Assembly: GCF_000376945.1 (NCBI RefSeq)
Contig: NZ_AQXU01000018.1
Location: 62,001 to 126,000 of the forward strand
DNA length: 64,000 bases
From: Leeia oryzae DSM 17879
GTDB lineage: Bacteria > Pseudomonadota > Gammaproteobacteria > Burkholderiales > Leeiaceae
Direction: 5' to 3'
Shown here: piece by piece, positions 9,598 to 18,186 of the stretch
How positions within the stretch are numbered: the first letter of the stretch is position 1
How the letters are laid out: every line of letters starts with the position of its first letter
Program-made: the position numbers and the translations under genes
Notes under the pieces: model-generated
The model's database searches: none
What the model saw: the letters and a program-made list of their open reading frames with translations, nothing else
What the model was told of the DNA's origin: nothing

Positions 9598-9614
9598 TGC
9601 ACCATTATAGTGCA
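9598..9614 (-). promoter_or_regulatory. NtrC-type binding site upstream of ntrB, overlapping a -10 hexamer
   Basis: TGCACCATTATAGTGCA is a 17-base palindrome matching the NtrC consensus (TGCAC-N7-GTGCA). On the minus strand it contains TATAAT (9604-9609), a perfect sigma-70 -10 hexamer oriented toward ntrB; no good -35 is visible. The arrangement resembles the E. coli glnL promoter, where NtrC represses its own operon. Function is inferred. Confidence 0.6.
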
Positions 9615-9660
9615 TACCAATAAAAACGCCGGTGGGACTCACCGGCGTTTTTATTGGTAT
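9614..9660 (-). terminator. Rho-independent terminator, 21-bp perfect stem
   Basis: Arms at 9614-9634 and 9640-9660 are perfect reverse complements around a 5-base loop, with an A-run in one arm and a T-run in the other. It lies 13 bases past the stop of the DUF4124 gene and separates that transcript from ntrBC. Confidence 0.85.
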
Positions 9661-9673
9661 GCGAGAAATTGGC

Positions 9674-10114
9674 TCAGTATTCTTTGACGCCCGCCAGTTC
9701 TTTTTGCAGGGCTTCGATATTTTTCTGGTGAATGGTCACGCTTTCCTGAATACGGCTCTGCTTGTCGATGGGCAGCTTCTTGGTCGCAGGGTCCATCAGG
9801 GCCTTGCGGGAATCGTCCAGCATTTTCTGTTCATCCGCCAGCTCCTGGTTCAGCACCTGATAACGCATGGCATCGCGTTTTTTCTGGGTGTCGGTATCCA
9901 CTTTGGGGAAACTGGCCGGAGAGGCTGTGGCGGTACTTTTGGGCTTGGCAGGTGCATCTGCGCCAACCGTGGCGTCTTCCAGATAAATGCGTTTGCCACC
10001 CTTGGTCGGGATATTGGTATAGGTGATGTTGCCGTTAGCATCGACAACCTTGAAGATGGCATCCGCCAGCACCAGATTAGGTAGCAGCAATGAGAGCAGC
10101 AGATACTTTTTCAT
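9674..10114 (-). CDS. DUF4124 domain-containing secreted protein
   Basis: 146 residues. A cleavable signal peptide (MKKYLLLSLLLPNLVLA) precedes a DUF4124 domain (FKVVDANGNITYTNIP), an Ala/Pro/Ser/Thr linker and a charged helical C-terminus likely to form a coiled coil (about 85-146). The biochemical role of the family is unknown. Genes of this type often sit between glnA and ntrBC, as here. The start at 10114 is fixed by the signal peptide. Terminators lie on both sides, so it is probably transcribed alone. Confidence 0.8.
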   Translation of the reverse strand: MKKYLLLSLLLPNLVLADAIFKVVDANGNITYTNIPTKGGKRIYLEDATVGADAPAKPKSTATASPASFPKVDTDTQKKRDAMRYQVLNQELADEQKMLDDSRKALMDPATKKLPIDKQSRIQESVTIHQKNIEALQKELAGVKEY

Positions 10115-10243
10115 GGTGGTACCCTGACGTTTTTGATGACTGGTCTTAGAGTCTATGCCAACAGCACGGCCACCGCAAGGAAAGCGCGCACGGCAAGGCG
10201 CATGAGCCGATAACCGGCCGGGATAACCGCCACATGCCCATAA

Positions 10244-10271
10244 AAAAACCCGCACCTGGGTGCGGGTTTTT
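10244..10271 (-). terminator. Rho-independent terminator of glnA
   Basis: A 12-bp stem (10244-10255 with 10260-10271) around a CTGG loop, with a T-run on the minus strand, located 36 bases beyond the glnA stop. Confidence 0.85.
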
Positions 10272-10307
10272 CAGGAAGCGTCTTCCAACGCGTACAACCA
10301 GCCCTTA

Positions 10308-11717
10308 TTACAGGCTGTAGTACATCTGGAATTCGACCGGATGCGTTGTCATGCGGGTCTTGTTCACTTCTTCCATCTTCAGGTCGATGTAAGCATCGAT
10401 GAAGTCATTGCTGAACACGCCGCCACGGGTCAGGAACTCGCGGTCTGCATCCAGCGCTGCCAGTGCTTCTTCCAGGCTTGCACAAACGGTAGGAATCAGT
10501 TTGTCTTCTTCTGGTGGCAGGTCGTACAGGTTCTTGTCAGCTGGATCGCCTGGGTGGATCTTGTTCTGGATACCATCCAGACCGGCCATCATCAGTGCAG
10601 AGAAGCACAGGTACGGGTTGGCCAGCGGATCAGGGAAGCGGGTCTCGATACGGCGAGCCTTGTCCGATGCCACGTGTGGAATACGGATAGAGGCTGAACG
10701 GTTCTTGGCAGAGTAAGCCAGTTTCACCGGAGCTTCGTAGTGAGGAACCAGGCGCTTGTAAGAGTTGGTACCCGGGTTGGTGATGGCGTTCAGGGCTTTA
10801 GCGTGCTTGATGATACCGCCGATGTAGTACAGGGCCATATCAGACAAGCCGGCGTAGCCGTTGCCTGCGAACAGGTTTTTGCCATCTTTCCAGATAGACT
10901 GGTGCACGTGCATGCCAGAGCCGTTGTCGCCAACGATTGGTTTTGGCATGAAAGTCGCGGTTTTGCCGTACTGGTGCGCCACGTTGTGAACCACGTACTT
11001 CAGGGTCTGGGTCCAGTCGGCACGCTCTACCAGGGTAGAGAACTTGGTACCGATTTCACACTGGCCAGCGGTGGCCACTTCGTGGTGGAACACTTCAACC
11101 GGGATGCCCAGCTCTTCCAGGATCAGCACCATTTGTGCACGGATGTCGTGCAGGCTGTCGACTGGAGGCACAGGGAAGTAACCGCCTTTAACGCCTGGAC
11201 GGTGACCGGTGTTGCCGCCTTCGTATTTCTTGTTGGAAGACCATGCAGCTTCTTCGGATTCGATTTCTACGAAGCAGCCGGACATGTCGATGTTAAAACG
11301 CACGCCGTCAAAAATGAAGAATTCTGGCTCTGGACCGAAGAAAGCGGTGTCACCAATACCAGAGGCTTTCAGGTAGGCTTCTGCGCGCTTGGCGATAGAG
11401 CGTGGGTCACGGTCATAACCTTTGCCATCGGCAGGTTCGATCACGTCACATGTCAGGTAAACGGTTGGCTCGTCGAAGAACGGGTCCAGACGGGCTGTGT
11501 TTGCATCTGGAGACAACAGCATGTCAGAAGCCTGAATGCCTTTCCAGCCGCCAATGGAAGAACCGTCAAATGCGTGACCATGTTCAAACCACTCTTCGTC
11601 TACCACGTGGGCAGGGATCGTTACGTGCTGCTCTTTGCCGCGTGTATCGGTAAAGCGCAAGTCAACAAATTTAACATCATTTTCTTTGATGAGTTTCAGT
11701 ACGTCGGCGACAGCCAT
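10308..11717 (-). CDS. glnA: Glutamine synthetase type I
   Basis: 469 residues, the full length of GSI-beta. It joins ammonia to glutamate with ATP in the cytoplasm. Visible motifs are the beta-Grasp start ([15 protein letters not shown]), the latch DGSSIGGW, the ATP-binding [16 protein letters not shown] and the adenylylation loop NLYDLPPEE, whose Tyr is modified by GlnE. Activity is therefore probably controlled by adenylylation and expression by NtrC. The ATG is preceded by AGGAGA. Confidence 0.98.
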   Translation of the reverse strand: MAVADVLKLIKENDVKFVDLRFTDTRGKEQHVTIPAHVVDEEWFEHGHAFDGSSIGGWKGIQASDMLLSPDANTARLDPFFDEPTVYLTCDVIEPADGKGYDRDPRSIAKRAEAYLKASGIGDTAFFGPEPEFFIFDGVRFNIDMSGCFVEIESEEAAWSSNKKYEGGNTGHRPGVKGGYFPVPPVDSLHDIRAQMVLILEELGIPVEVFHHEVATAGQCEIGTKFSTLVERADWTQTLKYVVHNVAHQYGKTATFMPKPIVGDNGSGMHVHQSIWKDGKNLFAGNGYAGLSDMALYYIGGIIKHAKALNAITNPGTNSYKRLVPHYEAPVKLAYSAKNRSASIRIPHVASDKARRIETRFPDPLANPYLCFSALMMAGLDGIQNKIHPGDPADKNLYDLPPEEDKLIPTVCASLEEALAALDADREFLTRGGVFSNDFIDAYIDLKMEEVNKTRMTTHPVEFQMYYSL

Positions 11718-11796
11718 TACGTTCTCCTAATAATTGATAACCCGTTACATACAGCACAGCAAAAATTTAGCACAAGATTTGCTCACGAAATACCAA

Positions 11797-11812
11797 AGCA
11801 TGATCTGTGCCA
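11797..11812 (-). promoter_or_regulatory. Sigma-54 (-24/-12) promoter of glnA
   Basis: On the minus strand this reads TGGCACAGATCATGCT, with GG and GC at the exact spacing of the sigma-54 consensus TGGCACG-N4-TTGCW. The expected transcript start is near 11786, giving a leader of about 70 bases before glnA. Two NtrC sites lie upstream at typical enhancer distance. Confidence 0.8.
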
Positions 11813-11874
11813 GCTTAAAAATGTCGCCCCAAAGCCAAAGTGCGGCGGCGGTTCAACAAATCCGCCGAATACAC

Positions 11875-11889
11875 GCACCAATTTGGTGC
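11875..11889 (-). promoter_or_regulatory. NtrC enhancer site 1 for glnA
   Basis: GCACCAATTTGGTGC is a perfect 15-base palindrome matching the core of the NtrC consensus. Its centre is about 95 bases upstream of the expected glnA transcript start. Confidence 0.8.
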
Positions 11890-11904
11890 CTTTAAAAAAG
11901 TAAC

Positions 11905-11919
11905 GCACCAAAAAAGTGC
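11905..11919 (-). promoter_or_regulatory. NtrC enhancer site 2 for glnA
   Basis: GCACCAAAAAAGTGC, a second NtrC-type palindrome with one imperfect pair. Its centre is 30 bases (about three helical turns) beyond site 1, so both would face the same side of the DNA, as in the enterobacterial glnA enhancer. The rest of the 307-base gap between glnA and the rhodanese gene shows no gene. Confidence 0.75.
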
Positions 11920-12024
11920 GCTGCATGCATAAACAGATGTCTAGTGTACGTCACACACGCAGAGCGTGCGATAATAGATTGAATACTGACATCTGATCAT
12001 GACACATTCTTGACGAGGTTTATC

Positions 12025-12477
12025 ATGAGTGAAGCAAACAATATCCTGCTGATTGCGCGGTCCAGAGGAGAGCAGCTGGGTCTGCCCTATGCCGGCGCGC
12101 TGGAGCCTGCCGAGGCACATACGCTGCTGCTGGCCCATCCGGAAGTCAAACTGATCGACGTACGTTCGGCAGCGGAATGGGCGCTGGTAGGCCGCATTCC
12201 CGGCGCCATCGAAATCGAGCTCAAGTCGTTCCCGGGCATGGTACCCAACCCGCATTTTGCGGACCAGTTAAAGCAACGGGTGAGCCCTGAGCACACCGTA
12301 CTGTTTATCTGCCGTTCCGGCGCTCGTTCGCACGATGCAGCCATGCTGGCACATACGCTGGGCTACGCCGCCGCCTATAACGTGCTGCAGGGTTTCGAGG
12401 GCGACAAGGATGCCAACGGACACCGTGGCAACGTCAATGGCTGGAAAGCCCATCGGCTACCATGGATACAGAGCTGA
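12025..12477 (+). CDS. Rhodanese-like domain protein
   Basis: 150 residues with a single rhodanese domain: [10 protein letters not shown] early and the active-site loop CRSGARS, whose Cys would carry a persulfide, followed by [14 protein letters not shown]. The native sulfur acceptor is unknown. The ATG at 12025 is preferred over an upstream TTG because it gives the normal start of the family. aroE follows after 4 bases, so they are probably cotranscribed. Confidence 0.85.
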   Translation: MSEANNILLIARSRGEQLGLPYAGALEPAEAHTLLLAHPEVKLIDVRSAAEWALVGRIPGAIEIELKSFPGMVPNPHFADQLKQRVSPEHTVLFICRSGARSHDAAMLAHTLGYAAAYNVLQGFEGDKDANGHRGNVNGWKAHRLPWIQS

Positions 12478-12481
12478 GACG

Positions 12482-13306
12482 ATGACCGACACATACGCAG
12501 TGGTGGGCAACCCGATCGCCCACAGCAAGTCCCCGCTGATTCACGCCCGTTTTGCGGCGGACAGTGGCGAGGATCTGGTGTACGAGCGTTTGCTGGCGCC
12601 GCTGGACGGTTTTGCAGCTACCCTGCGCCAGTTTGTGGCTGACGGCGGCAAAGGACTCAACGTCACCGTCCCGTTCAAGCTGGAAGCGTTTGACTATGCC
12701 CGCACCCGCGGGCAACTGACCGAACGTGCGCAACTTGCCGGCGCCGTCAATACGCTCAAATTTGAGCAAGACACCGTACTGGGCGACAACACCGACGGTG
12801 CAGGTCTGGTCCGGGATATCACACTCAACCTGTCGACCCCGCTTCAAGGCAAGCGTGTCTTGCTGCTGGGGGCTGGCGGTGCGGCGCGTGGCGCGCTGGG
12901 TCCGCTTGTCGATGCCGGTCCGGCCGCCATTACCATTGCCAACCGCACCCCGGCCAAAGCCAGCGAGCTTGCCGCGATGGTGAGCCCCGAACACACTCAC
13001 GTGACTGCCAGCAGTTTTGATGCTTTGAGCGGACCGTTCGATGTCATCATCAATGCCTCTGCCAGTAGCCTGCAGGCAGCCGAACTGCCCCTGCCGGCGC
13101 AAATTTTCCGTGACTGTGCACTGGCGTACGACATGATGTACGCCGCGGAGCCAACCCCCTTTATGCAGCAGGCCGAACGCAACGGTGCCCGGCGCACCGC
13201 AGACGGTATCGGCATGCTGATCGAACAGGCGGCAGAGGCGTTTTATGTCTGGCGGCAGGTACGCCCGGATACGGCACCGGTGTTCCAGCTGCTGCGGCCA
13301 GCCTGA
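12482..13306 (+). CDS. aroE: Shikimate dehydrogenase
   Basis: 274 residues, normal AroE length. It reduces 3-dehydroshikimate to shikimate with NADPH. Motifs: shikimate-binding [12 protein letters not shown], catalytic Lys in NVTVPFK, NTDGAGL, and the NADPH loop [14 protein letters not shown]. The in-frame region upstream of 12482 lies inside the rhodanese gene, so the ATG at 12482 is used. Confidence 0.95.
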   Translation: MTDTYAVVGNPIAHSKSPLIHARFAADSGEDLVYERLLAPLDGFAATLRQFVADGGKGLNVTVPFKLEAFDYARTRGQLTERAQLAGAVNTLKFEQDTVLGDNTDGAGLVRDITLNLSTPLQGKRVLLLGAGGAARGALGPLVDAGPAAITIANRTPAKASELAAMVSPEHTHVTASSFDALSGPFDVIINASASSLQAAELPLPAQIFRDCALAYDMMYAAEPTPFMQQAERNGARRTADGIGMLIEQAAEAFYVWRQVRPDTAPVFQLLRPA

Positions 13307-13368
13307 TCCCGGCCATACACCGTGGACCGTTTAACCTTTTTACCTACTTTGATGACTTCTGACCCCAC

Positions 13369-14106
13369 ATGAGTGCAACCCTAACTGCAGGAAATTACAG
13401 CCAGAAGAAGCGCGGCTTCTGGTTCTGGACCAAACGGATTATCGGCTGGAGCATTTTGCTGTTTTTGCTCTATAACCTGTGGATCTTCATCCAGGTCTGG
13501 TGGATGATCGACCACAACCCGGACAACACCGCGTTCATGAAAAGCCAGCTGGCCGAGATTCGTCAGGATCATCCGGATGCAGTGTTGCAACATCAGTGGG
13601 TGTCATATGACAAGATTTCCCGCAACCTGAAAGCAGCACTGGTGGCGTCGGAAGATGCGAAGTTCGTGGACCACAAAGGGTTTGACGTGGAAGGGCTGAA
13701 AGTCGCTTTCCAGAAAAACCTGAAACAAGGCCGCATCGTCGCAGGCGGATCTACCATCAGCCAGCAGCTGGCCAAAAACCTGTTCCTGTCCGCCAGCCGC
13801 AATCCGTTGCGCAAAGGGGAAGAAGCCATCATCACCGTGATGCTGGAACAGATGATGACCAAAGAGCGGATTTTCGAGATTTATCTCAACAGTATCGAAT
13901 GGGGCGTTGGCGTGTTTGGTGCCGAGGCGGCTGCGCGTCATTATTACAATACCAGTGCCAGCAAGCTATCGGCTCGTCAGGCGGCCAAACTGGCGGCCAT
14001 GGTGCCAAACCCGAGATATTACGACGACCACCGCCAGGATGGTCGCCTGCGCCGCAAGACCGGGATTATCTTGCGCCGGATGGGCTCTTCCGATATTCCG
14101 GACTAA
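13369..14106 (+). CDS. mtgA: Monofunctional biosynthetic peptidoglycan transglycosylase
   Basis: 245 residues. A short cytoplasmic tail and one membrane anchor (about 25-47) precede a GT51 glycosyltransferase domain. The catalytic Glu is in ASEDAKFVDHKGFD and the second conserved block is GGSTISQQLAKNL. It polymerises lipid II into glycan strands but lacks a transpeptidase domain. Placing mtgA after aroE is common in proteobacteria. Confidence 0.95.
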   Translation: MSATLTAGNYSQKKRGFWFWTKRIIGWSILLFLLYNLWIFIQVWWMIDHNPDNTAFMKSQLAEIRQDHPDAVLQHQWVSYDKISRNLKAALVASEDAKFVDHKGFDVEGLKVAFQKNLKQGRIVAGGSTISQQLAKNLFLSASRNPLRKGEEAIITVMLEQMMTKERIFEIYLNSIEWGVGVFGAEAAARHYYNTSASKLSARQAAKLAAMVPNPRYYDDHRQDGRLRRKTGIILRRMGSSDIPD

Positions 14107-14127
14107 GCCGCTTACCTGACCGCTCCC

Positions 14128-14598
14128 TCAGGTGCGGATGTCCCCAGCCGACTCCGGTACGGGGACAAGGGGTGGCGGGTCTGGTAGTTTCTTGCGCATG
14201 AGCGGTGACCGCATCGGGGCATCCGGCGGTGGCGCATGATGCCGCTCCTTGCGGTCTTCCCAGCGTTTGCGCCGTTGTGCCAGCGCCCGCTCCAGCTCGG
14301 TTTTCTCCTGCGGGGTCAGGGTACCGTTCTTCCATTTTTCCAGCAGGGCGGCCTGCTTCTGCCAGCGCAACCGTATCTTGGCGGCGTCTTCCGCCGAAAT
14401 ATCCCCATTATCGATTGCCTGCTTTAACCGGCGTTCCCGCCATTGCTGCTGCCGCTGGATCTGTGCTGGCGAGGGCATGTCGTCCTGACTGGCCTGCCAG
14501 CTGGGCACGGCGTCTCCGCCCGGCGCCGCCAACGCGGACACCGGAATCAGGCCGGGACCGGCCATCAGGAGGCCGATCAGATAATGAACGGATTTCAT
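14128..14598 (-). CDS. Small secreted helical protein of unknown function (A)
   Basis: 156 residues, unrecognised. A signal peptide (to about ALAA) precedes a strongly charged, helix-prone mature part with two similar segments, DNGDISAEDAAKI and KNGTLTPQEKTEL, followed by a basic Arg/Lys stretch and a Pro-rich tail. The same segment pattern occurs in the neighbouring gene at 14708-15040, suggesting that both belong to one structural class of periplasmic proteins near a two-component system. It converges on mtgA. Confidence 0.6.
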   Translation of the reverse strand: MKSVHYLIGLLMAGPGLIPVSALAAPGGDAVPSWQASQDDMPSPAQIQRQQQWRERRLKQAIDNGDISAEDAAKIRLRWQKQAALLEKWKNGTLTPQEKTELERALAQRRKRWEDRKERHHAPPPDAPMRSPLMRKKLPDPPPLVPVPESAGDIRT

Positions 14599-14707
14599 GC
14601 GTATGTTTTACCTTAAAACGGCGCCGTACACGGTCGGGCAGGTGACTGCCGGCGCATGCCCCCATTGTAGCAACAGCGATGCAATAGCGTCACGATGAGC
14701 ACCAGCC

Positions 14708-15040
14708 CTAGCGGCTGGCCACCTGGTCATCATGCTTCTGCCGATAAATGTCCCGCGATGCATGACGCTTGTCGCGTAACAGTTTGCGCCGCTCCTGGGG
14801 ACTCAGCTCGCCATCTTTCATGTCTTGTTTGCGCTCCCGGTGAATGGCGCGCTGCTCGGCATTCAGGCGAATGCGTTCATGACGGGTCAGCTCGCCGCTT
14901 TCGACCCCCTGGTGGATGCGTTTGTGCATGTGCAAAGGACCGGAGGTTTGCTGATTTTCAGCCGTTCCTTCCGCCCATGCCGATTGTCCCATGAAACCGG
15001 CGGCCAGCATGACCATCAGGCCAGATAACGAAATGCGCAT
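14708..15040 (-). CDS. Small secreted helical protein of unknown function (B)
   Basis: 110 residues starting at the ATG at 15040, behind AAGGAGAG. The signal peptide ends near SAWA. The mature protein is charged and helical with two repeats, ESGELTRHERIRL and KDGELSPQERRKL. It is divergent from ompR-like 15227-15952 and shares a 186-base promoter region with it. It may be a target or accessory of that system, by analogy with small periplasmic proteins such as CpxP and Spy, but no homology to them is claimed. Confidence 0.65.
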   Translation of the reverse strand: MRISLSGLMVMLAAGFMGQSAWAEGTAENQQTSGPLHMHKRIHQGVESGELTRHERIRLNAEQRAIHRERKQDMKDGELSPQERRKLLRDKRHASRDIYRQKHDDQVASR

Positions 15041-15095
15041 ACAGAACTCTCCTTGGGTTAATGCGTTTCGGACAAGCTCTATCGTGCCGGCGGCG

Positions 15096-15143
15096 TGTAA
15101 AGGAGATGTGAAGGGCCAGGCCTGCTTTGTAAAAAGTCGTAAC
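15096..15143. promoter_or_regulatory. Direct-repeat sites between the small secreted protein and ompR
   Basis: TGTAAAG and TGTGAAG (15096-15102, 15107-15113) repeat at an 11-base period. A second pair, GTAAA and GTAAC (15129-15143), is separated by five bases. Tandem GTAAA-type half-sites are typical of OmpR/CpxR-class regulators. Autoregulation and control of the divergent gene are inferred. Confidence 0.4.
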
Positions 15144-15226
15144 CATTCGCGCATCTTGCAGTGATTTGATACAACTTTCATGGCGGCGAGGCTTTCGGTC
15201 ACGGCTTTTTTTGCTAAAGTGAGGCC

Positions 15227-15952
15227 ATGGAAAAAAATCAGAAACGACTGCTGCTTATTGACGATGACGCACGCATCCGCGAGCTCTTGACCCGCTACCT
15301 GACCGAACAGGGGTTCGAGGTGGACGTCTATGCCGACGCCTCCATGCTGGACAAGCGCTTGCAGCAAAAACGCCCGCACCTGCTGATTCTGGATCTGATG
15401 CTGCCCGGCGAGGATGGTTTGTCGGTGTGCCGGCGCATCCGCGCCCAGGGCGATACCTTGCCGATCATCATGCTGACCGCCAGAGGCGACGACATCGACC
15501 GCATCATCGGGCTGGAAATGGGGGCAGACGATTATCTGCCCAAGCCGTTCAACCCGCGCGAGTTGCTGGCCAGAATCCAGGCCGTTTTGCGCCGCCACGC
15601 AACCCCGGCCGCACTGGCGGCCACCTTTGAGCCCGGCGAGGTGTACGAGTTTGCCCAGTTTGTGCTGGATGCCGGCCAGCGCAAACTGTTCAAGAACGGT
15701 GAGGACATCCCGCTCAGTCAGGCCGAGTTTTCTTTGCTGAAGGTACTGGCCATGCACCCGCGTCACCCGTTGTCCAGGGAGCGTTTGCTGGAGCTGTCGC
15801 GCGGCCGCGAATTTGAAGTATTCGATCGCAGTGTCGACGTGCAGATTTCCCGCCTGAGAAAACTGATTGAAGACGATCAGGCCAATCCGCGCTATATCCA
15901 GACGGTATGGGGGTTTGGCTATGTGTTTGTGCCGGATGGTGGTACCCGTTGA
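15227..15952 (+). CDS. ompR: OmpR-family response regulator
   Basis: 241 residues and close to E. coli OmpR along its length. The receiver (about 1-125) has acidic DDD at the start, phospho-acceptor Asp in LDLMLPGEDGLS, and GADDYLPKPFNPRELLARI with the conserved Lys. The winged-helix DNA-binding domain (about 140-238) ends in RYIQTVWGFGYVFVPDG, nearly the OmpR C-terminus. It regulates envelope genes on signals from the sensor encoded next (TTGA overlap). The direct repeats upstream may mediate autoregulation. Confidence 0.92.
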   Translation: MEKNQKRLLLIDDDARIRELLTRYLTEQGFEVDVYADASMLDKRLQQKRPHLLILDLMLPGEDGLSVCRRIRAQGDTLPIIMLTARGDDIDRIIGLEMGADDYLPKPFNPRELLARIQAVLRRHATPAALAATFEPGEVYEFAQFVLDAGQRKLFKNGEDIPLSQAEFSLLKVLAMHPRHPLSRERLLELSRGREFEVFDRSVDVQISRLRKLIEDDQANPRYIQTVWGFGYVFVPDGGTR

Positions 15953-17271
15953 AAGCCGTCTGGCAGCGCTGGATTCCGGACTCGCTGTTTGCACGGCTAA
16001 CCGTGCTGCTGCTGGTCACGCTGGTGATCACCCAGCTGTTTGCCATCAGCCTGTTCCGCTACAACCGCGACCAGTTGCTGGCCCGCCAGGTCAGCGAGCA
16101 GATCGTGGACGCCATGGCCGAACTGGAAATGACCATGGAAGGCATGGACGCCAGCGACCAGCAGGATTTTCTGGAGGTATTCAACCGGCCGTATGGCATC
16201 AACCTGCATCCGGCCAGCCAGCTGCAGCCACCCGCCGATATTGACACCGATACCCGGCTGACCCGGCAGATTGTCAAACGCCTGCAGAGTGACCATATCC
16301 CCTTCAGCCAGCTGGGCTTGCAAATGCACCCGCGCTGGCGCTTGTGGCTGCACGTGAATGTCCTGGGAAAACCCTACTGGCTGACCCTGCCGCTGGGCCG
16401 ATTGCAGCACGAAAACCAGACACCGATGATCTGGATGGGGATTGGCATCACCATATTTGCCCTGCTGGCGGCCTCGTGGTTTGCCTGGCGCATGAACCGG
16501 CCACTGCGGCGGCTAAGCGATGCCAGCCAGGCGCTGGCCCGGGGAGAGCAACCCACCCCGCTGGAAGAAAGCGGCCCGCGCGAGCTGCGACTGCTGGCCA
16601 GACAGTTCAACCACATGATGCAGTCCCTGCAGGCCGCCGACCAGGAGCGGCGGCTGATGCTGGCCGGCATCAGTCACGATGTCCGCACCCCGCTGACCCG
16701 GCTGCGGCTGGGTATTGAAATGATGCAGGACGACTCCCTGCGCGATGGCATGTGTACCGACGTGGCCGACATCGAGCGCATCGTGCAGCAATTTACGGCG
16801 TTTATTGGCGGGGAACCCGACGAAGCGTGGGTCGACACGGATCTGGCCTTGCTGTTGCAGGCGTTGGCACAGCGGTTTGATCGCGCCGGCCAACCGGTGA
16901 CGCTGCATCTGGACCCCTTGCCGCGCATTCTCGTCAAACCCCTGGCCATCGAACGCCTGCTGGCGAATCTGCTCGATAACGCCAGGCGTTACGGGGCGCC
17001 ATCCTTTGACCTGAGTGCCAGACCGGAGGGCGAATGCATCCGGATCGAGGTGCGGGACCATGGACCGGGCATTGCCGACGCCGATATCGCCCGGCTGATG
17101 ACGCCCTTTGTGCGCGGCAATGCCGCCCGTGGGGGTGACGGCGGCAGCGGACTGGGCCTGGCCATTGCTGAACGCATCGTCAAAGCCCATGGCGGGCGTA
17201 TTGCACTGGAAAATGCACCGGGGGGTGGCTTGCAGGTCAACCTGCTGCTGCCACTCAGACCACCGGCCTGA
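15949..17271 (+). CDS. envZ: EnvZ-like sensor histidine kinase
   Basis: 440 residues from a TTG at 15949 that overlaps the ompR stop. This start gives the usual short cytoplasmic N-terminus before the first helix; the region upstream in this frame lies inside ompR. Order: membrane helix (about 15-37), periplasmic domain, second helix (about 160-182), HAMP, HisKA with GISHDVRTPLTRLRLGIEM (His phosphorylated), and HATPase with LLDNARRYG, DHGPGI and GSGLGLAI. It is partner of the preceding regulator. Confidence 0.92.
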   Translation: MKAVWQRWIPDSLFARLTVLLLVTLVITQLFAISLFRYNRDQLLARQVSEQIVDAMAELEMTMEGMDASDQQDFLEVFNRPYGINLHPASQLQPPADIDTDTRLTRQIVKRLQSDHIPFSQLGLQMHPRWRLWLHVNVLGKPYWLTLPLGRLQHENQTPMIWMGIGITIFALLAASWFAWRMNRPLRRLSDASQALARGEQPTPLEESGPRELRLLARQFNHMMQSLQAADQERRLMLAGISHDVRTPLTRLRLGIEMMQDDSLRDGMCTDVADIERIVQQFTAFIGGEPDEAWVDTDLALLLQALAQRFDRAGQPVTLHLDPLPRILVKPLAIERLLANLLDNARRYGAPSFDLSARPEGECIRIEVRDHGPGIADADIARLMTPFVRGNAARGGDGGSGLGLAIAERIVKAHGGRIALENAPGGGLQVNLLLPLRPPA

Positions 17272-17283
17272 GGACGGCATGCA

Positions 17284-17832
17284 TCAGCCGTCAAAGGTAC
17301 GGCAGCCGACTTCGGTCTGATCATCCGTCTTGCCGGCCCGAATGAACATCAGCGGCGGATAGGGGTTCTTGCGGGAGCGTTTCTGCATCCAGACACCGGC
17401 GACATACCGGTCTTCTTTGCGCATGCGCTGTGGTAGCGATTGTGCGCCCAGTTGCCGGATCAGCTGCTGCGGGCTGGCCGCCAGCACCACATAGAATTCA
17501 CTGCCGCTATCGGCCCAGTAGCGGATGACCCGGGTGTGGTACCCCAGCACCGACACGGGCCGGTTTAACAGCCAGACATCTTCTGGCGGGCCATCCGGCA
17601 CCGCGCTTGCGACCGGCACCCCCAGCCGCCTGAGCGACGCCAGGAACACCGGGTCTTGTACCGGCGCCACAAAATCCTGCTGGCAACGAACATTGCTCCC
17701 CACCCAGGACTCGAACTGTCCCCACCCTTGCAGGTGAGGTTGCGCCACGGCAGATACGCCGGTCAGTGCACAAACCATCAGCCACGGCCAACTGCGCCAT
17801 GCGTGCCAAGAACGATAAAAAGGAGCCAGCAT
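17284..17832 (-). CDS. Secreted protein of unknown function
   Basis: 182 residues, unrecognised. The ATG at 17832 gives a Trp-rich signal peptide ending near GVSAVA. The mature part has two cysteines, one near its start (VRCQQD) and one at the end (VGCRTF), which could form a disulfide. No lipobox and no known domain can be seen. It converges with envZ (12-base gap) and is divergent from mgtE. The start is moderately certain because the ribosome site is weak. Confidence 0.5.
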   Translation of the reverse strand: MLAPFYRSWHAWRSWPWLMVCALTGVSAVAQPHLQGWGQFESWVGSNVRCQQDFVAPVQDPVFLASLRRLGVPVASAVPDGPPEDVWLLNRPVSVLGYHTRVIRYWADSGSEFYVVLAASPQQLIRQLGAQSLPQRMRKEDRYVAGVWMQKRSRKNPYPPLMFIRAGKTDDQTEVGCRTFDG

Positions 17833-18186
17833 GAACCATCCGACATCAAAAACAGGCTTCCATGCTAGCAAAACCACGGCAAACTGCACCGGTACAGTCA
17901 GGGACAAAACCGCAGACACTTGCATCCTGTACTGATGCGCACACACAGTCAGCAATCGCACACCGGCAGCTGGCTACCATGGCCAAAATATTGCACAAAA
18001 GCCGCAAACCGCACAGCCAAGCGCGGCATTCAATGTTACAATCGCTCCTGTTGCGGCCCAAGCGCCGCTTACGGATTTCCCGACATGGACTTACCTAGTT
18101 ATCACTTGATGACAAAGCAGCAGAACCACTACCACCGTTGATCCCCAGCAGCGCCAATGCCTGCCTGTCGGGGCGGAGTTTGGCGT
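17833..18186. other. Intergenic region and long mgtE leader
   Basis: 354 bases between divergent genes. A possible -10 hexamer TACAAT lies at 18037-18042 on the plus strand, without an obvious -35, which would give mgtE a leader of about 140 bases. The leader holds a short frame (18085-18141) and then CCCC/GGGG arms (near 18145 and 18169) close to the mgtE ribosome site. I do not recognise a known magnesium riboswitch in it. Confidence 0.35.
18085..18141 (+). CDS. Possible leader peptide upstream of mgtE
   Basis: An 18-codon frame, MDLPSYHLMTKQQNHYHR, stops 45 bases before the mgtE start. Magnesium transporter genes in enterobacteria (mgtA, mgtC) use short leader frames for control, but this peptide is not related to those and no strong ribosome site precedes it. 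This is a hypothesis only. Confidence 0.2.
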   Translation: MDLPSYHLMTKQQNHYHR

